64,000 nucleotides of DNA from Psychrosphaera aestuarii. GTDB lineage: Bacteria; Pseudomonadota; Gammaproteobacteria; Enterobacterales; Alteromonadaceae. The notes under the pieces were generated by a model that was not told the DNA's origin, searched no databases, and saw nothing but the letters and a program-made list of their open reading frames with translations. Position 1 is the first letter of the stretch; each line of letters begins with the position of its first letter. The stretch covers positions 2,108,001-2,172,000 of the forward strand of contig NZ_CP072844.1 in assembly GCF_017948405.1 (NCBI RefSeq). The letters are read 5' to 3'. Of this stretch, positions 54,945-64,000 are shown piece by piece. The position numbers and the translations under genes are program-made.

Positions 54945-55212
54945 TTTTTTGTACGTTGTTACTAAGTAATGTTTCTATAAGTAATGACGGAATTGCTGCA
55001 TAAGCCATTGAAACAAGTGGCAAGCTAAGCGCTACAAATACAATTAAGAATAAAACAATAGGTAATGAAAAGTAAAACGCTGCAGCACCACCAATTTCCT
55101 GAATAAACTGCGGAACTGGCATTGCGGCCTCTTCAGCGATAATGAGGATAAAAGAATATTAGAGCAGGCAACCAGCTAAAAGGGAAAGTATGTTTTTCTG
55201 TAAATTATCCAT
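54940..55212 (-). pseudogene. Cassette-borne small membrane protein gene with in-frame stop
   Basis: ATG 55212 follows AAAGGACGGAG closely and reads MDNLQKNILSLLAGCLL before an in-frame TAA (55159-55161). The same frame then continues without interruption through YSFILIIAEEAAMPVPQFIQ and helices such as YFSLPIVLFLIVFVALSLPLVSM to a stop inside the next attC site. Without the TAA the product would be 90 residues. Translation could restart at ATG 55122 (AGAGG nearby), giving 60 residues. I cannot tell whether the stop is a mutation or a natural break; both halves are hydrophobic. No family recognised. Confidence 0.55.
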
Positions 55213-55237
55213 ATTAGACTCCGTCCTTTGATGAAAA

Positions 55238-55352
55238 TATAACGCCTGCCTAAGCGGCAATTAACAATGGGTTAAAATTATTGAGCGCAGCGACAATAAC
55301 CCATTGTTAATTGTCCGAGCGAACTTGAGAGCGAATTGAGGCTCTTGTTATG
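55238..55352 (-). other. Integron attC site, well formed
   Basis: This 115-base VCR-like site on the minus strand starts CATAACAAGAGCC and ends GCGTTATA. A perfect 16-bp stem (AATTAACAATGGGTTA at 55259-55274 with its complement at 55297-55312) forms its core, with GCTTAGGCAGGCGTTA at the R' end. It contains the stop codon of the cassette gene at 55348. This is the clearest evidence that the region is an integron array. Confidence 0.85.
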
Positions 55353-55716
55353 TTTTTGTTTGTTTTGATAAATAATATTTAAACAATAGCGCCTGACATA
55401 AAGCAAAAACGCCATAGATTAATGCTGCTTGGATAACCCCTAAGAAGAAAGCCAACATAAGTGTAAATATAGCCGCCGCAACAATATAAAAAATACAACC
55501 GCCATTGCTAAATCGAGTTATAAACCAATGGGCTGGAAAGCCGAATAAAACCCACCCAAGCATTGAGAAACAAAAGTACATACCAAAAAATAAAACTGAA
55601 AACATCAAAAAACCTAAAAGGGAGTCTAAGTTTCGCGGAATGCCCATTTCATAAAGTGAATAAAAAAATATCAGTACGGCAGGTGCAAGTATGCTTCTCA
55701 ATACTGCAGAACTCAT
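55348..55716 (-). CDS. Cassette-borne integral membrane protein of unknown function
   Basis: This 122-residue protein has four hydrophobic helices (ILAPAVLIFFYSLYEMG, LGFLMFSVLFFGMYFCFSMLG, CIFYIVAAAIFTLMLAFFLG, VIQAALIYGVFALCQALLF). TAGGAG lies 7 bases before the ATG. Its stop codon lies within the adjoining attC site, the normal arrangement for a cassette gene. No family recognised. Immediately upstream, ACTGTTATG resembles the R' end of a further site, so this may not be the first cassette. Confidence 0.7.
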   Translation of the reverse strand: MSSAVLRSILAPAVLIFFYSLYEMGIPRNLDSLLGFLMFSVLFFGMYFCFSMLGWVLFGFPAHWFITRFSNGGCIFYIVAAAIFTLMLAFFLGVIQAALIYGVFALCQALLFKYYLSKQTKT

Positions 55717-56181
55717 ACTAACTCCTAGAAAACATAACAGTATATTAGCCGCAACTCTTTTTAAATCAAACGTAAAAGATGCCCAGACAACACATAAAAA
55801 TTAAAACGTAGATTGTTTTTAACACTTTAACTTAAGTTATTCTAGAGGTTATAACTACAGCAGGTATAGAAACCGAAACACCTGAACAGCAATTAGTGAA
55901 CGTCCGTTTGTGCAATTTCCAAATTTAGAGCTCGATACTCCCGAGTGGCTGCAACACGTACAGAGTTGTCCGTTGCTCTCACGTATTTCTGTCCAAAAAT
56001 GCGTTAGGGCTAATTTCTAGCTCAATACAAACCAAAATCGATAAAACGATTAATAAATCCGTTGAAATTTAATCATTATTTGATAAATGGATTAAACCAT
56101 TCGCATACTAGAGCCTAACGTTTTGTTATAAATTAGTATTTACAGATTTCCATATTCTGTTCAAAAATAACACAAAAAAAT
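55717..56181. other. Gene-free region at the array boundary
   Basis: I see no gene here. It holds attC-like core fragments (AACATAACAG at 55729 and GTTTTGTTATAAATT near 56119, in the same sense as the attC sites) without convincing stems, and a short plus-strand open fragment (SERPFVQFPNLELDTPEW) with no start. It looks like decayed cassette sequence. Confidence 0.4.
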
Positions 56182-56213
56182 AAGCTCAAATAAACATTAT
56201 TTCATTTGAGCTT
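56182..56213 (-). terminator. Intrinsic terminator of the PEP-CTERM-like gene
   Basis: A perfect 10-bp stem, AAGCTCAAAT and ATTTGAGCTT, with a 12-base loop is followed on the minus strand by TTATTTTTTT. It lies 53 bases after the stop at 56266. Confidence 0.9.
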
Positions 56214-56265
56214 AAGTTAAATAAAAGTGAATTTACTTAGAGTAAGAAACCAACAGTGGTTTTAA

Positions 56266-57018
56266 CTAGCGTTGCCGATTTCGTCTAACACCCACGCCTA
56301 ATATCGCTAAAGCTAAAAGGCCAAGCGTTGTAGGCTCATTAACCGAGATAGTTGAACCTGCAGGAGAGTTTGTTGTTGGCTGCACAGTTTCTAAACTCGA
56401 AAATATCGTTACTGGAGCAGAACGAACAAGGGCGACGCCTGTCGTTCTTGTTCTAGATTGATTAGTATAGTTATCGATATCGAATTTAGCGCGCCCTTTA
56501 CTACTTTGATTAACACCATAATCGTCCATCACCCACATACGCTTATAACCGCCGTCTCGGTTTAAATCACTACCAAAAAACGCCGCTGAGTATTGCATAC
56601 CATCTGGAGGATCGATGCCCATATTGTATTCTTCGTATGTAATGCCAAACAAATTCACAAGCATTAATTCGCGATCATCAGCTGCTTCTATAAGTCCATT
56701 AGATGAACTATTAAAAGCCCCGTCAAAAGACTCTTCTTCAGACCAAGTAAATGTGCCGTAAGATAAGTCGAATGTATTAAATAAATAAGCGGCCTGCGCA
56801 TTAGATGCTAGCTGCCAACCACCGGAGTTATAGGCTGAAAGCGCCTGCTGAATGGTCATACCATCCGTTTGATCCCATCGAAGCCATTCTAAACCACTAC
56901 GATTATCGAAGACAGTATTTGTCGTACCATCCAAAACATAATCTGATATCAATCCAGCGCTCACATTTGTAGACACGACGAACAAAAGTGCCAAACCAAT
57001 ATTTTTTATTATGTTCAT
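56266..57018 (-). CDS. Exported protein with PEP-CTERM-like sorting signal
   Basis: This 250-residue protein has a signal peptide (IIKNIGLALLFVVSTNVSAG), a body rich in aromatic and acidic residues (NRSGLEWLRWDQTDGMTIQQ, GGWQLASNAQAAYLFNTFDL), and a C-terminal VNEPTTLGLLALAILGVGVRR. The last part is a proline-Thr-Thr motif, hydrophobic helix and arginine cluster, the form of PEP-CTERM sorting signals. The body repeats the VFDNRSGLEWL pattern seen in many PEP-CTERM proteins of marine gammaproteobacteria. I start at ATG 57018, after GGGA, and not at an upstream TTG. It should be exported and processed by exosortase, which is not in this window. Confidence 0.83.
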   Translation of the reverse strand: MNIIKNIGLALLFVVSTNVSAGLISDYVLDGTTNTVFDNRSGLEWLRWDQTDGMTIQQALSAYNSGGWQLASNAQAAYLFNTFDLSYGTFTWSEEESFDGAFNSSSNGLIEAADDRELMLVNLFGITYEEYNMGIDPPDGMQYSAAFFGSDLNRDGGYKRMWVMDDYGVNQSSKGRAKFDIDNYTNQSRTRTTGVALVRSAPVTIFSSLETVQPTTNSPAGSTISVNEPTTLGLLALAILGVGVRRNRQR

Positions 57019-57171
57019 TCGTATAATTCCCAATAATTGTATATTTATTAGCTAACTTATTATATTTAGTGTTAAATTTAAAGAGGAAATCCAAACTTGA
57101 GTACACATAACGCCTATTTTTATAACAAATCAAGTCAAATTAGCTATTTTTATCAAATAAACTACCAAAGA

Positions 57172-57328
57172 CTAATTTAGCAACAAGGCGAATATCAACA
57201 TGCCACAGATGATAATAATTGTGACCGCTTTACGCAAAATGGGTGATAAAAGTGCCTAAGATAGAGGTGAAAAATGCGCCCGCAATTGGGAAAATATAAT
57301 CTTTAACGTAATTAGGTTCCTGCTTCAT
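57172..57328 (-). pseudogene. Possible frameshifted small membrane protein gene
   Basis: ATG 57328 reads a 32-residue peptide (YVKDYIFPIAGAFFTSILG and TFITHFA) to a TAA at 57230. A second frame then continues with PILRKAVTIIIICGMLIFAL and stops at 57172. Together they look like one small two-helix protein split by a frameshift, but the ribosome site is weak. The rest of 57034-57529 shows no gene. Confidence 0.4.
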
Positions 57329-57529
57329 GCTTTCGATTGCTTAAACTACATTTCTGTTTCTGGATGCACGATAATCCTTTGCAACTCTAACTATAGTTAT
57401 AAAAACGTCATACTAACACCAGTTTTTTCATTTAGACAGGAAACATAATTAAAAGCGAGTGTCCGCTCCTCGTTCAAAACAAACAACCCAAATCGATAAA
57501 GTTTCCCTCTATAAACGCGAAAATAAAAA

Positions 57530-57554
57530 AAAGCGAACCATTGAGGCTCGCTTT
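57530..57554 (-). terminator. Intrinsic terminator after gcvP
   Basis: AAAGCGA and TCGCTTT, plus two further inner pairs, form a hairpin followed on the minus strand by eight T residues. It lies about 87 bases after the gcvP stop and ends the glycine cleavage operon. Confidence 0.88.
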
Positions 57555-57640
57555 CTACTCTTATCTAGTCACAAATTTAATTCTAAGTCACAAACTTTAT
57601 TAAAACGTTCACAAACTTAATTAAGCGTAGACAAAAAATC

Positions 57641-60565
57641 TTATTCATCTCTATAAGAGTCAATATCCGGACATGAACAGATCAGGTTACGGTCGCCGTA
57701 TACGTCGTCGATACGAGTAACCGTAGGCCAGAATTTGTTTTGCTTCACAGCTTCACATGGGAATGCTGCGTAGTCACGTGCGTAGGCGCGATCCCAGTTT
57801 GGGTCTAACACGTCTTCCGATGTGTGTGGTGCAAAAACAAGTGGGTTGTTGTCTAACGTCCAGTGCCCGCTTTCTACTTTCGCAATTTCTTCACGAATAG
57901 AAATTAACGCGTCGATGAAACGGTCGATTTCAACTTTAGCTTCTGATTCTGTCGGTTCAATCATTAACGTGCCAGCAACTGGGAATGACATAGTTGGCGC
58001 ATGGAAGCCATAGTCATTTAGGCGCTTAGCAATGTCCATTTCTGAAATGCCTGAGCTTTCTTTTAATGGGCGAATATCAACAATACATTCGTGAGCAACA
58101 CGGTTGTTACGGCCACGGTATAAAATTGGGAAATGCTTGCTCAAACGCTCAGTAATATAGTTAGCGTTTAAGATTGCCACTTCGGTAGCTTGTTGAAGAC
58201 CGTGTTTACCCATCATGGCAATGTATGCCCAAGATATTGGTAAAATGCCAGCAGAGCCGTATGGAGCAGCAGATACCGCACCATTATCTTGACCACCGTT
58301 GATGCCCAATCCGTCAATCTCATTGTCGCCAAAAAATTCAACTTTAGTCACTTGGTGGTTTGGCAAGAAAGGCGCTAAATGCGCTTTAACACCAATTGGA
58401 CCCATACCTGGACCACCGCCACCATGTGGGATACAGAACGTTTTGTGTAGGTTAAGGTGCGATACGTCAGAGCCGATGAAACCAGGTGCTGTAAGGCCAA
58501 CCTGTGCGTTCATGTTGGCACCGTCCATATAAACCTGACCGCCATTGTCATGAACAATGTCACATACTTCACGGATGCTTTCTTCATATACACCGTGTGT
58601 AGACGGGTACGTTACCATGATGCAAGAAAGTGCGTCTTTGTGCTCTTCCGCTTTGGCTTTTAGGTCAGCCATGTCGATGTTGCCTTGCTTGTCACACTCA
58701 ACAAGTACAACTTTCATGCTTGCCATTTGAGCAGAAGCAGGGTTAGTTCCGTGCGCTGAGCTTGGGATCAAGCAGATGTTTCTGTGATGATCGCCACGAC
58801 TTTCGTGGTACTTACGAATAGCAATAAGACCAGCGTATTCACCTTGTGCTCCAGAGTTAGGCTGCATTGAAATGTTGTCGTAACCCGTAATTTCAATTAA
58901 CCAGTCAGACAATTCGCCAATCATTTTACGATAGCCTTGCGCTTGAGACATTGGCGCAAACGGGTGCATATTGCCAAACTCAGGCCAAGTAACAGGGATC
59001 ATCTCCGCAGTCGCGTTTAGCTTCATGGTACAAGAACCAAGAGAAATCATAGAGTGGTTCAATGACAAGTCTTTGCTTTCTAGTTTGCGGATATAACGCA
59101 ACATTTCAGTTTCAGACTGGTAAGCATTAAATACTGGATGAGTCAGAATGTCTGTTTTACGAGTGTATTCTGCTGGTACTGAATCAAAACCTTGAGCTGC
59201 ATCATCTAATGCTTCTACAGTAAGACCATGACCTTCACCTAAAACAACATCAAATAATTCAATGATGTCTGCACGAGTTACCGTTTCGTGCATAGACACT
59301 GATAACTTACCGTCTAAATCTGAACGGAAGTTAACTAGTTTGTCAGCAGCGCGTGCAAGAATTTCTTCTTTGTTTGCAGCTTCAAACGTTACCGTATCGA
59401 ACCAAGAATCATTAACAAGTTTAACGCCCTTTTCTTTTAAGCCTAAAGCAAAAATGTCAGCTAAACGGTTAATGCGTTGCGCGATGGCTTTTAAGCCTTT
59501 TGGTCCATGGTAAACAGCATAAAATGATGCCATGTTTGCCAGTAAAACCTGTGCAGTACAAATGTTTGAGTTCGCTTTCTCACGACGGATATGCTGCTCA
59601 CGAGTCTGCATAGCCATACGTAATGCTTTATTACCACGACGGTCTTTAGAAACACCGATGATACGACCTGGCAATGAACGTTTGAACTTATCTGTTGTAG
59701 CGAAGAATGCAGCGTGTGGACCACCGTAACCCATTGGTACACCAAAACGCTGAGCTGAACCAAGTACTACGTCTGCACCAAATTGCGCTGGGCCTTCTAA
59801 CATGATCAAGCTCATGATGTCGGCGGCAACAATGGCAATGGCTTTTTTCTCTTGCGTCGCTTCGATAAGCGGCTTGATATCATTAACTTGACCTTCTTGG
59901 CCAGTGTAATGGAACAAGGCACCAAAAATGTCGTATTCAGATACTTTTTCAGCGGCATCAACAACAATTTCAAAACCAAACAGTTCAGCGCGCGTTTTAA
60001 CAACGTCTATAGTTTGTGGGAATACGTCATTTGCTATAAAAAACGTATTCGCTTTTTTTGCTTTAGCAACACGCTTAGCTAGCGCCATTGCTTCAGCAGC
60101 CGCAGTTGCTTCATCTAAAAGTGATGCACTGGCTAGTTCTAAACCGGTTAAGTCTATTGTTAATTGTTGGAAGTTAAGCAGTGACTCTAAACGACCTTGT
60201 GCAATCTCTGGCTGATAAGGCGTGTAAGCCGTATACCAACCTGGATTTTCCAGTACGTTGCGTTGAATTACGTTTGGAACTGAAACCGGGTGATAACCTA
60301 AACCAATATAAGACTTGGCAATTTGGTTTTCACTGGCTACTGACTTTAAGTATGCCAACGTTTGCTCTTCTGTTTGAGCATCGCCAATATTTAAGGCTTC
60401 TGGTAAACGAATAGAACCAGGCACCGTTTGGTCAATCAACTCTTTAACTGAGCTTACGCCCAAAGTTTTACACATCTCAAGCTGTTCGTCTTCGCTAGGA
60501 CCAATATGGCGGCGAATAAAAATTTCATTTTGCTCAAGTTGCGATAGGCTAAATTTTTCTGACAT
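57641..60565 (-). CDS. gcvP: Glycine dehydrogenase (P-protein of glycine cleavage)
   Basis: This 974-residue pyridoxal-phosphate enzyme decarboxylates glycine and transfers the aminomethyl group to the lipoyl arm of GcvH. Both homologous halves are fused in one chain, as in other gammaproteobacteria. The PLP lysine is Lys708 in [38 protein letters not shown] and [21 protein letters not shown] are further landmarks. I start at ATG 60565 ([20 protein letters not shown]); the longer frame begins with TTG. An intrinsic hairpin separates it from gcvH, so its level may differ from that of gcvT/gcvH. Confidence 0.97.
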   Translation of the reverse strand: MSEKFSLSQLEQNEIFIRRHIGPSEDEQLEMCKTLGVSSVKELIDQTVPGSIRLPEALNIGDAQTEEQTLAYLKSVASENQIAKSYIGLGYHPVSVPNVIQRNVLENPGWYTAYTPYQPEIAQGRLESLLNFQQLTIDLTGLELASASLLDEATAAAEAMALAKRVAKAKKANTFFIANDVFPQTIDVVKTRAELFGFEIVVDAAEKVSEYDIFGALFHYTGQEGQVNDIKPLIEATQEKKAIAIVAADIMSLIMLEGPAQFGADVVLGSAQRFGVPMGYGGPHAAFFATTDKFKRSLPGRIIGVSKDRRGNKALRMAMQTREQHIRREKANSNICTAQVLLANMASFYAVYHGPKGLKAIAQRINRLADIFALGLKEKGVKLVNDSWFDTVTFEAANKEEILARAADKLVNFRSDLDGKLSVSMHETVTRADIIELFDVVLGEGHGLTVEALDDAAQGFDSVPAEYTRKTDILTHPVFNAYQSETEMLRYIRKLESKDLSLNHSMISLGSCTMKLNATAEMIPVTWPEFGNMHPFAPMSQAQGYRKMIGELSDWLIEITGYDNISMQPNSGAQGEYAGLIAIRKYHESRGDHHRNICLIPSSAHGTNPASAQMASMKVVLVECDKQGNIDMADLKAKAEEHKDALSCIMVTYPSTHGVYEESIREVCDIVHDNGGQVYMDGANMNAQVGLTAPGFIGSDVSHLNLHKTFCIPHGGGGPGMGPIGVKAHLAPFLPNHQVTKVEFFGDNEIDGLGINGGQDNGAVSAAPYGSAGILPISWAYIAMMGKHGLQQATEVAILNANYITERLSKHFPILYRGRNNRVAHECIVDIRPLKESSGISEMDIAKRLNDYGFHAPTMSFPVAGTLMIEPTESEAKVEIDRFIDALISIREEIAKVESGHWTLDNNPLVFAPHTSEDVLDPNWDRAYARDYAAFPCEAVKQNKFWPTVTRIDDVYGDRNLICSCPDIDSYRDE

Positions 60566-60600
60566 GGCTAACAGATTTCCTACAATTAAAATAGACAAAA

Positions 60601-60624
60601 CCTCGCAGGATTATCCGAGCGAGG
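60601..60624 (-). terminator. Intrinsic terminator-like hairpin between gcvH and gcvP
   Basis: GCGAGG/CCTCGC forms a 6-bp stem (7 bp with one further pair) with a 12-base loop, followed on the minus strand by TTTTG and T-rich sequence. It lies just upstream of the gcvP start, inside the operon, so it could reduce read-through into gcvP. Confidence 0.7.
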
Positions 60625-60647
60625 CTTTAAAATATTCTGACGTTGAC

Positions 60648-61037
60648 TTAGTCTTCGTCGATAGAGTCGGCGTAACCACCGGCGTCTAATAAGTCGTCTA
60701 GTTCTGACTCGTCTTCAAGCTTAAGCTTAAATAACCAACCGTCACCGTATGCGTCTGAGTTTACATTCTCAGGTGCGTCTTCTAAATCTTCGTTAATGGC
60801 AATGACTTCACCGCTTACTGGTGCATATATGTCAGAGGCAGCTTTAACAGATTCTGCAACTGCACAATCGTCGCCTGCTGCAAACGTATCGCCAACATCT
60901 GGTAAGTCTACAAACACCATGTCGCCAAGAAGCTCTTGTGCGTGCTCTGTGATACCAACAGTAACGATACCGTTACCTTCGTTGCGTACCCACTCGTGAG
61001 ACGACGCGTATTTTAAGTCCGATGGAATATTGCTCAT
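60648..61037 (-). CDS. gcvH: Glycine cleavage H-protein
   Basis: This 129-residue lipoyl carrier shuttles the aminomethyl group between GcvP and GcvT. The lipoylated lysine lies in [21 protein letters not shown], a standard GcvH block; [34 protein letters not shown] opens the protein. The length equals that of E. coli GcvH. AAGGAACTT precedes the ATG. It is the middle gene of gcvT-gcvH-gcvP. Confidence 0.97.
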   Translation of the reverse strand: MSNIPSDLKYASSHEWVRNEGNGIVTVGITEHAQELLGDMVFVDLPDVGDTFAAGDDCAVAESVKAASDIYAPVSGEVIAINEDLEDAPENVNSDAYGDGWLFKLKLEDESELDDLLDAGGYADSIDED

Positions 61038-61176
61038 TTTAAGTTCCTTAGGGATCTTTCTTTATTAATCTTATAAGTTGTTTAGATAACTAGGTTGTCT
61101 ATTTTGTTAGCCACTTGCAAAGATAATGGCAGTTGGCAGAATGTTCAACCTAGCAAATCAAATATTTATTGTGATA

Positions 61177-62262
61177 TTACAGTACTGACTTGCCGTTGCG
61201 CACAAATCCAGCTTTAACGACTTTTACGTCAACCAACTTTTTACGCATTTCAACTTGTACTGTACTACCTAACTCAACACCTTTTGGAACACGAGCCATA
61301 GCGACTGAGTAGCCTAACGTTGGTGAGAAAGTCCCTGACGTTATTACGCCATCGCCTGCTTCAGTGATCACTTTAAGGCCGCCACGAAGTACGCCTTTTT
61401 GTTCCATCACTAAGCCTACAAGCTTATCTGAACCTTGTTCTTTCAACTTAATTAGGGCGTCACGACCAATGAAGTTACGTTCTGCTGGTTCCCATGAAAT
61501 AGTCCACGCCATATTCGCTGCTAATGGCGAGATAGTCTCATCCATATCTGAGCCGTATAAGTTCATACCTGCCTCTAATCGCAACGTATCACGCGCGCCC
61601 AGCCCAGCTGGTTTAACGCCTGCGGCTATGAGTTTTTGCCAGAAATCAGCAGCTTGCTCAGGAGGAAGAATAATTTCGTAACCCGCTTCACCCGTGTAAC
61701 CCGTTGTTGCGATGAATAGGTCACCGGCTTGAACACCAAAAAATGGCTTCATGCCTTCAACAAGAGCTTGTTGCTCAGCGGTAATAACGGTCGCTACTTT
61801 TGCAATCGCATTTGGGCCTTGCACGGCAATCATTGCGTAATCAGGTTGTTCAGTAACAGTTACGTCAAACCCTTCACTTTGTTTGTTTATCCAAGCTAAA
61901 TCGTTCTCACGAGTCGCCGAGTTAACAACCATACGATAAAAAGTTTCGTCAAAGTGATAAATGATAAGGTCGTCAATAACGCCACCTTCTTCATTAAGCA
62001 TGCCGGTATAAAGAGCTTTACCTGCCACTTGAAGTTTAGCAACGTCATTTGTTACTAGTTTTTGTAAGAATACTTTTGCGTCTGCGCCTTTAATGTCCAC
62101 AATAGTCATGTGAGAGACGTCGAACATACCTGCATCTTGGCGAACTGCATGGTGTTCTTCGATTTGAGAGCCGTAATTAATTGGCATTTCCCAACCGTGA
62201 AAGTCGACCATCTTAGCGCCCGCTTCGATGTGTTTATCAAATAAAACCGTTCTGTTGCTCAT
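61177..62262 (-). CDS. gcvT: Aminomethyltransferase (T-protein of glycine cleavage)
   Basis: This 361-residue tetrahydrofolate-dependent aminomethyltransferase has [50 protein letters not shown] and [19 protein letters not shown], all typical of GcvT. It produces methylenetetrahydrofolate and ammonia from the aminomethyl group on GcvH. I start at ATG 62262, 8 bases after AAAGG; an ATG two codons earlier is possible. A TATACT box about 60 bases upstream (62326-62321) is a plausible -10. I see no glycine riboswitch in the 190-base leader. It is the first gene of the operon. Confidence 0.96.
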   Translation of the reverse strand: MSNRTVLFDKHIEAGAKMVDFHGWEMPINYGSQIEEHHAVRQDAGMFDVSHMTIVDIKGADAKVFLQKLVTNDVAKLQVAGKALYTGMLNEEGGVIDDLIIYHFDETFYRMVVNSATRENDLAWINKQSEGFDVTVTEQPDYAMIAVQGPNAIAKVATVITAEQQALVEGMKPFFGVQAGDLFIATTGYTGEAGYEIILPPEQAADFWQKLIAAGVKPAGLGARDTLRLEAGMNLYGSDMDETISPLAANMAWTISWEPAERNFIGRDALIKLKEQGSDKLVGLVMEQKGVLRGGLKVITEAGDGVITSGTFSPTLGYSVAMARVPKGVELGSTVQVEMRKKLVDVKVVKAGFVRNGKSVL

Positions 62263-62451
62263 GAACATTACCTTTTAATAAAAGAGTGCTGTAAAGGACT
62301 GCAGTAAAAATTTGCGCCAGAGTATACCGCATAAAAAAACAGAACTCTACGCGTTGGTGATTAGTAATATTAATGACAAATAAACGGTAACTAACTTACC
62401 AAACTGTTTGAAAGTTATAAAAAAACGCTGCAGACGTTTATCTTTCTAGCG

Positions 62452-63696
62452 CTATATATTATCTTTATTTTCAGCTAACACAGGTAATTCACCGGTCAAT
62501 CCCATTGCTTGTTGGATTATTTTATTTTTTACGAACGGCGTTTTGTCCGTTAACTTTAAGCCAACACCTCGAATTAGTTTTTTTATCGGGTTCTTACCTT
62601 CAAACAATTCTTTTAACGATGCCATTGCAGCGATATAAGTTTGTGCTTCCGATTTGCGCCATCGCTCAAATTCTCTCAATTGTTTCGTTAACCTTATTGA
62701 GCCAGAGGTCAGACTTATATTTGTTTTATCGCCATTTTCATTCGTTACCGTTAAGCATTGAGCTAAGCTTGCTGCATCCAACAAACCAAGATTCATGCCG
62801 AGTCCAGCCAAAGGATGAATAGTATGTGCTGCATCACCGATAAAAATAACCCGCTTGTTTAACCATTGTTGGGTATAGCGCATCGTTAGCGGGAAACTGG
62901 CACGTTCGGTAATCACTTCACAAGGACCAAGTACGCTATCTGTGGCCGCGGTAAGATGTTTATTAAATTCGGCATCGCTCATTGTTTTAAGCTGTTTTGC
63001 ATGTTCAGGTGCCGTTGACCATACAATGCTACAAACATGTTGATCGGCTCCAAACATAGGTAGTAATGCTAAAGGACCTTGTGGCAAAAAGACCTGCCTG
63101 GCGCACTGTTGATGCGACTCAGTCGTTTTAATATTCGCGACGATGGCATGGTGATCATAATCGGAAAATGTGGTTGGTGTTCTAAGTTGTTTTTTCACCC
63201 AAGATAACGCGCCATCGGCTGCTATCGCCAATTTTGCCATCAGTAAACCATCTTGCAGTGTGAGTACCACTTGTTCTACATCATTGTGTATGGCGTTAAT
63301 TTCAGTATCAAATTTTAACGTAATTAATGGCTCTTCTTTGGCTGCTTTAATTAAACCATTACGAATATTATTGTTCTCGACAATATGACCTAAGTGACTT
63401 TGATTAACCTCGTGTGCGTCAAAGTTGATATCGCCAAAACTTTCTTTATCCCAAACGCGCATAGATTGATATGGCGCTAACCGCGTCGCATCCATATTTT
63501 GCCACGCATTCAAATTAGATAATATCTGCTGACTTGCTATTGATAAGGCACTCACTCTAGCTTCAGCGTCACTTAACGTTACATGCTCAGACGCTTTGTC
63601 GATAACGGTGACTTTATAACCCTGTTGTGCCAAACCAAGCGCTGCCGTTAAGCCAACACAACCGCCACCTATTACTACTATATCAGTCGATATCAT
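62452..63696 (-). CDS. ubiI: UbiI (VisC)-type ubiquinone hydroxylase
   Basis: This 414-residue FAD-dependent monooxygenase of the UbiH/UbiI/UbiF group has the dinucleotide fold VVIGGGCVGLTAALGLAQQG, the DG motif LAIAADGALSWVKKQL and the FAD-pyrophosphate segment VIFIGDAAHTIHPLAGLGMNLGLLD. UbiI hydroxylates C5 of the octaprenylphenol ring. The order ubiH-ubiI upstream of gcvT is conserved in gammaproteobacteria, which supports the UbiI assignment over UbiF. It follows the stop of ubiH by 46 bases on the same strand. Confidence 0.9.
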   Translation of the reverse strand: MISTDIVVIGGGCVGLTAALGLAQQGYKVTVIDKASEHVTLSDAEARVSALSIASQQILSNLNAWQNMDATRLAPYQSMRVWDKESFGDINFDAHEVNQSHLGHIVENNNIRNGLIKAAKEEPLITLKFDTEINAIHNDVEQVVLTLQDGLLMAKLAIAADGALSWVKKQLRTPTTFSDYDHHAIVANIKTTESHQQCARQVFLPQGPLALLPMFGADQHVCSIVWSTAPEHAKQLKTMSDAEFNKHLTAATDSVLGPCEVITERASFPLTMRYTQQWLNKRVIFIGDAAHTIHPLAGLGMNLGLLDAASLAQCLTVTNENGDKTNISLTSGSIRLTKQLREFERWRKSEAQTYIAAMASLKELFEGKNPIKKLIRGVGLKLTDKTPFVKNKIIQQAMGLTGELPVLAENKDNI

Positions 63697-63742
63697 TTTA
63701 AAACTCTGTCTATTATGTCTGTTATGAAGTTACATTAATGAG

Positions 63743-64000
63743 CTACGGTAAATTGAACTGTTTGTGGCTACCCATAAAGTGTAACGCCAACCACTGTTGT
63801 AATGTGTCACACTTTTGTAACGACATTAATCCCATCGTGCGGGTAAGCGCCGGTAAGCGTCCCGGCAAGGCAAATATCCTTACTAGCATATCGGTAAATT
63901 CGGTAATACGTTCAATGTCATTTAAACGATTTTTTTGATACGCGTTGAGTATCGAAAAGTCGCCTATATCTTTACCCTGCTCTAGCGCTTGTTTAATTTC
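63743..64000 (-). CDS. ubiH: UbiH-type ubiquinone hydroxylase, C-terminal part (cut by window end)
   Basis: The last 85 codons of a gene continue beyond the window. They read ALEQGKDIGDFSILNAYQ, then FTDMLVRIFALPGRLPALTR and RTMGLMSLQKC, matching the C-terminal region of UbiH flavin monooxygenases. It lies directly upstream of ubiI in the same orientation, the usual ubiH-ubiI arrangement. The reading frame stays open to base 64000. Only the 3' end is present, so the assignment depends partly on context. Confidence 0.82.
   Translation of the reverse strand, partial: EIKQALEQGKDIGDFSILNAYQKNRLNDIERITEFTDMLVRIFALPGRLPALTRTMGLMSLQKCDTLQQWLALHFMGSHKQFNLP

Noticed and set aside
62263..62451. Glycine riboswitch upstream of gcvT
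   Set aside because: I find no tandem aptamer core or conserved GGA/GCAGA-type segments in the leader.

Overview
This is a 64 kb chromosomal window from an AT-rich marine-type gammaproteobacterium. The clues are a bd-I oxidase operon with CydX and CydDC, a gcvTHP operon beside ubiI/ubiH, many GGDEF and 7TM signalling proteins, a PEP-CTERM-like protein and VCR-like integron attC sites. Together these suggest Alteromonadales, probably near Colwelliaceae or Pseudoalteromonadaceae. The genus is inference. I see no rRNA, tRNA, CRISPR array, complete insertion sequence or integrase.

Layout. 0-8 kb: a LytS/LytTR-type two-component pair diverges from an ABC ATPase and a permease fused to an M1-type peptidase; a dicarboxylate/amino-acid symporter follows. 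8-12 kb: a VOC protein, a TetR regulator and AhpD-like protein with matching operators, and a SatD-like/DUF3307 pair preceded by three operator-like palindromes at exact 28-bp spacing. 11.8-21.7 kb: a minus-strand operon of ABC ATPase, ABC permease, SPFH protein, thioester alpha-2-macroglobulin lipoprotein and a secreted propeller-like protein. 21.8-33 kb: a decayed GGDEF gene, nfsB-type nitroreductase, a ybiT (ABC-F) remnant with a heptamer array, an MFS/LysR pair, an arsenic operon (ArsC-ArsR fusion, ArsJ-associated GAPDH, ArsJ), yjdM behind a hexamer repeat, a serine hydrolase, a decayed M1 peptidase and a diguanylate cyclase. 33-39 kb: PhyH and DUF3297 proteins, then a sulfide/persulfide cluster (MBL hydrolase, heme protein, TauE exporter, DUF442-SQR fusion) and a decayed peroxiredoxin. 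39-47 kb: cydA-cydB-cydX-cydD-cydC diverging from a sigma54 activator, with a well-formed -24/-12 element and repeated upstream sites. 47-54 kb: OmpA-like, TMEM143-like, CPBP protease, LysR, 7TM-GGDEF and a small outer-membrane barrel. 54.4-55.7 kb: three integron-type cassettes with attC sites and no integrase in view. 56-64 kb: a PEP-CTERM-like protein, gcvT-gcvH-gcvP, ubiI and the 3' end of ubiH.

Themes. Local cis-regulation is unusually legible: TetR, SatD, ArsR and sigma54 sites all lie next to the regulator that plausibly uses them. Four genes (GGDEF, ybiT, M1 peptidase, peroxiredoxin) have decayed by internal deletion plus frameshift while their ends, start sites or terminators remain. 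Short tandem repeats (6 and 7 bp) sit beside several genes.
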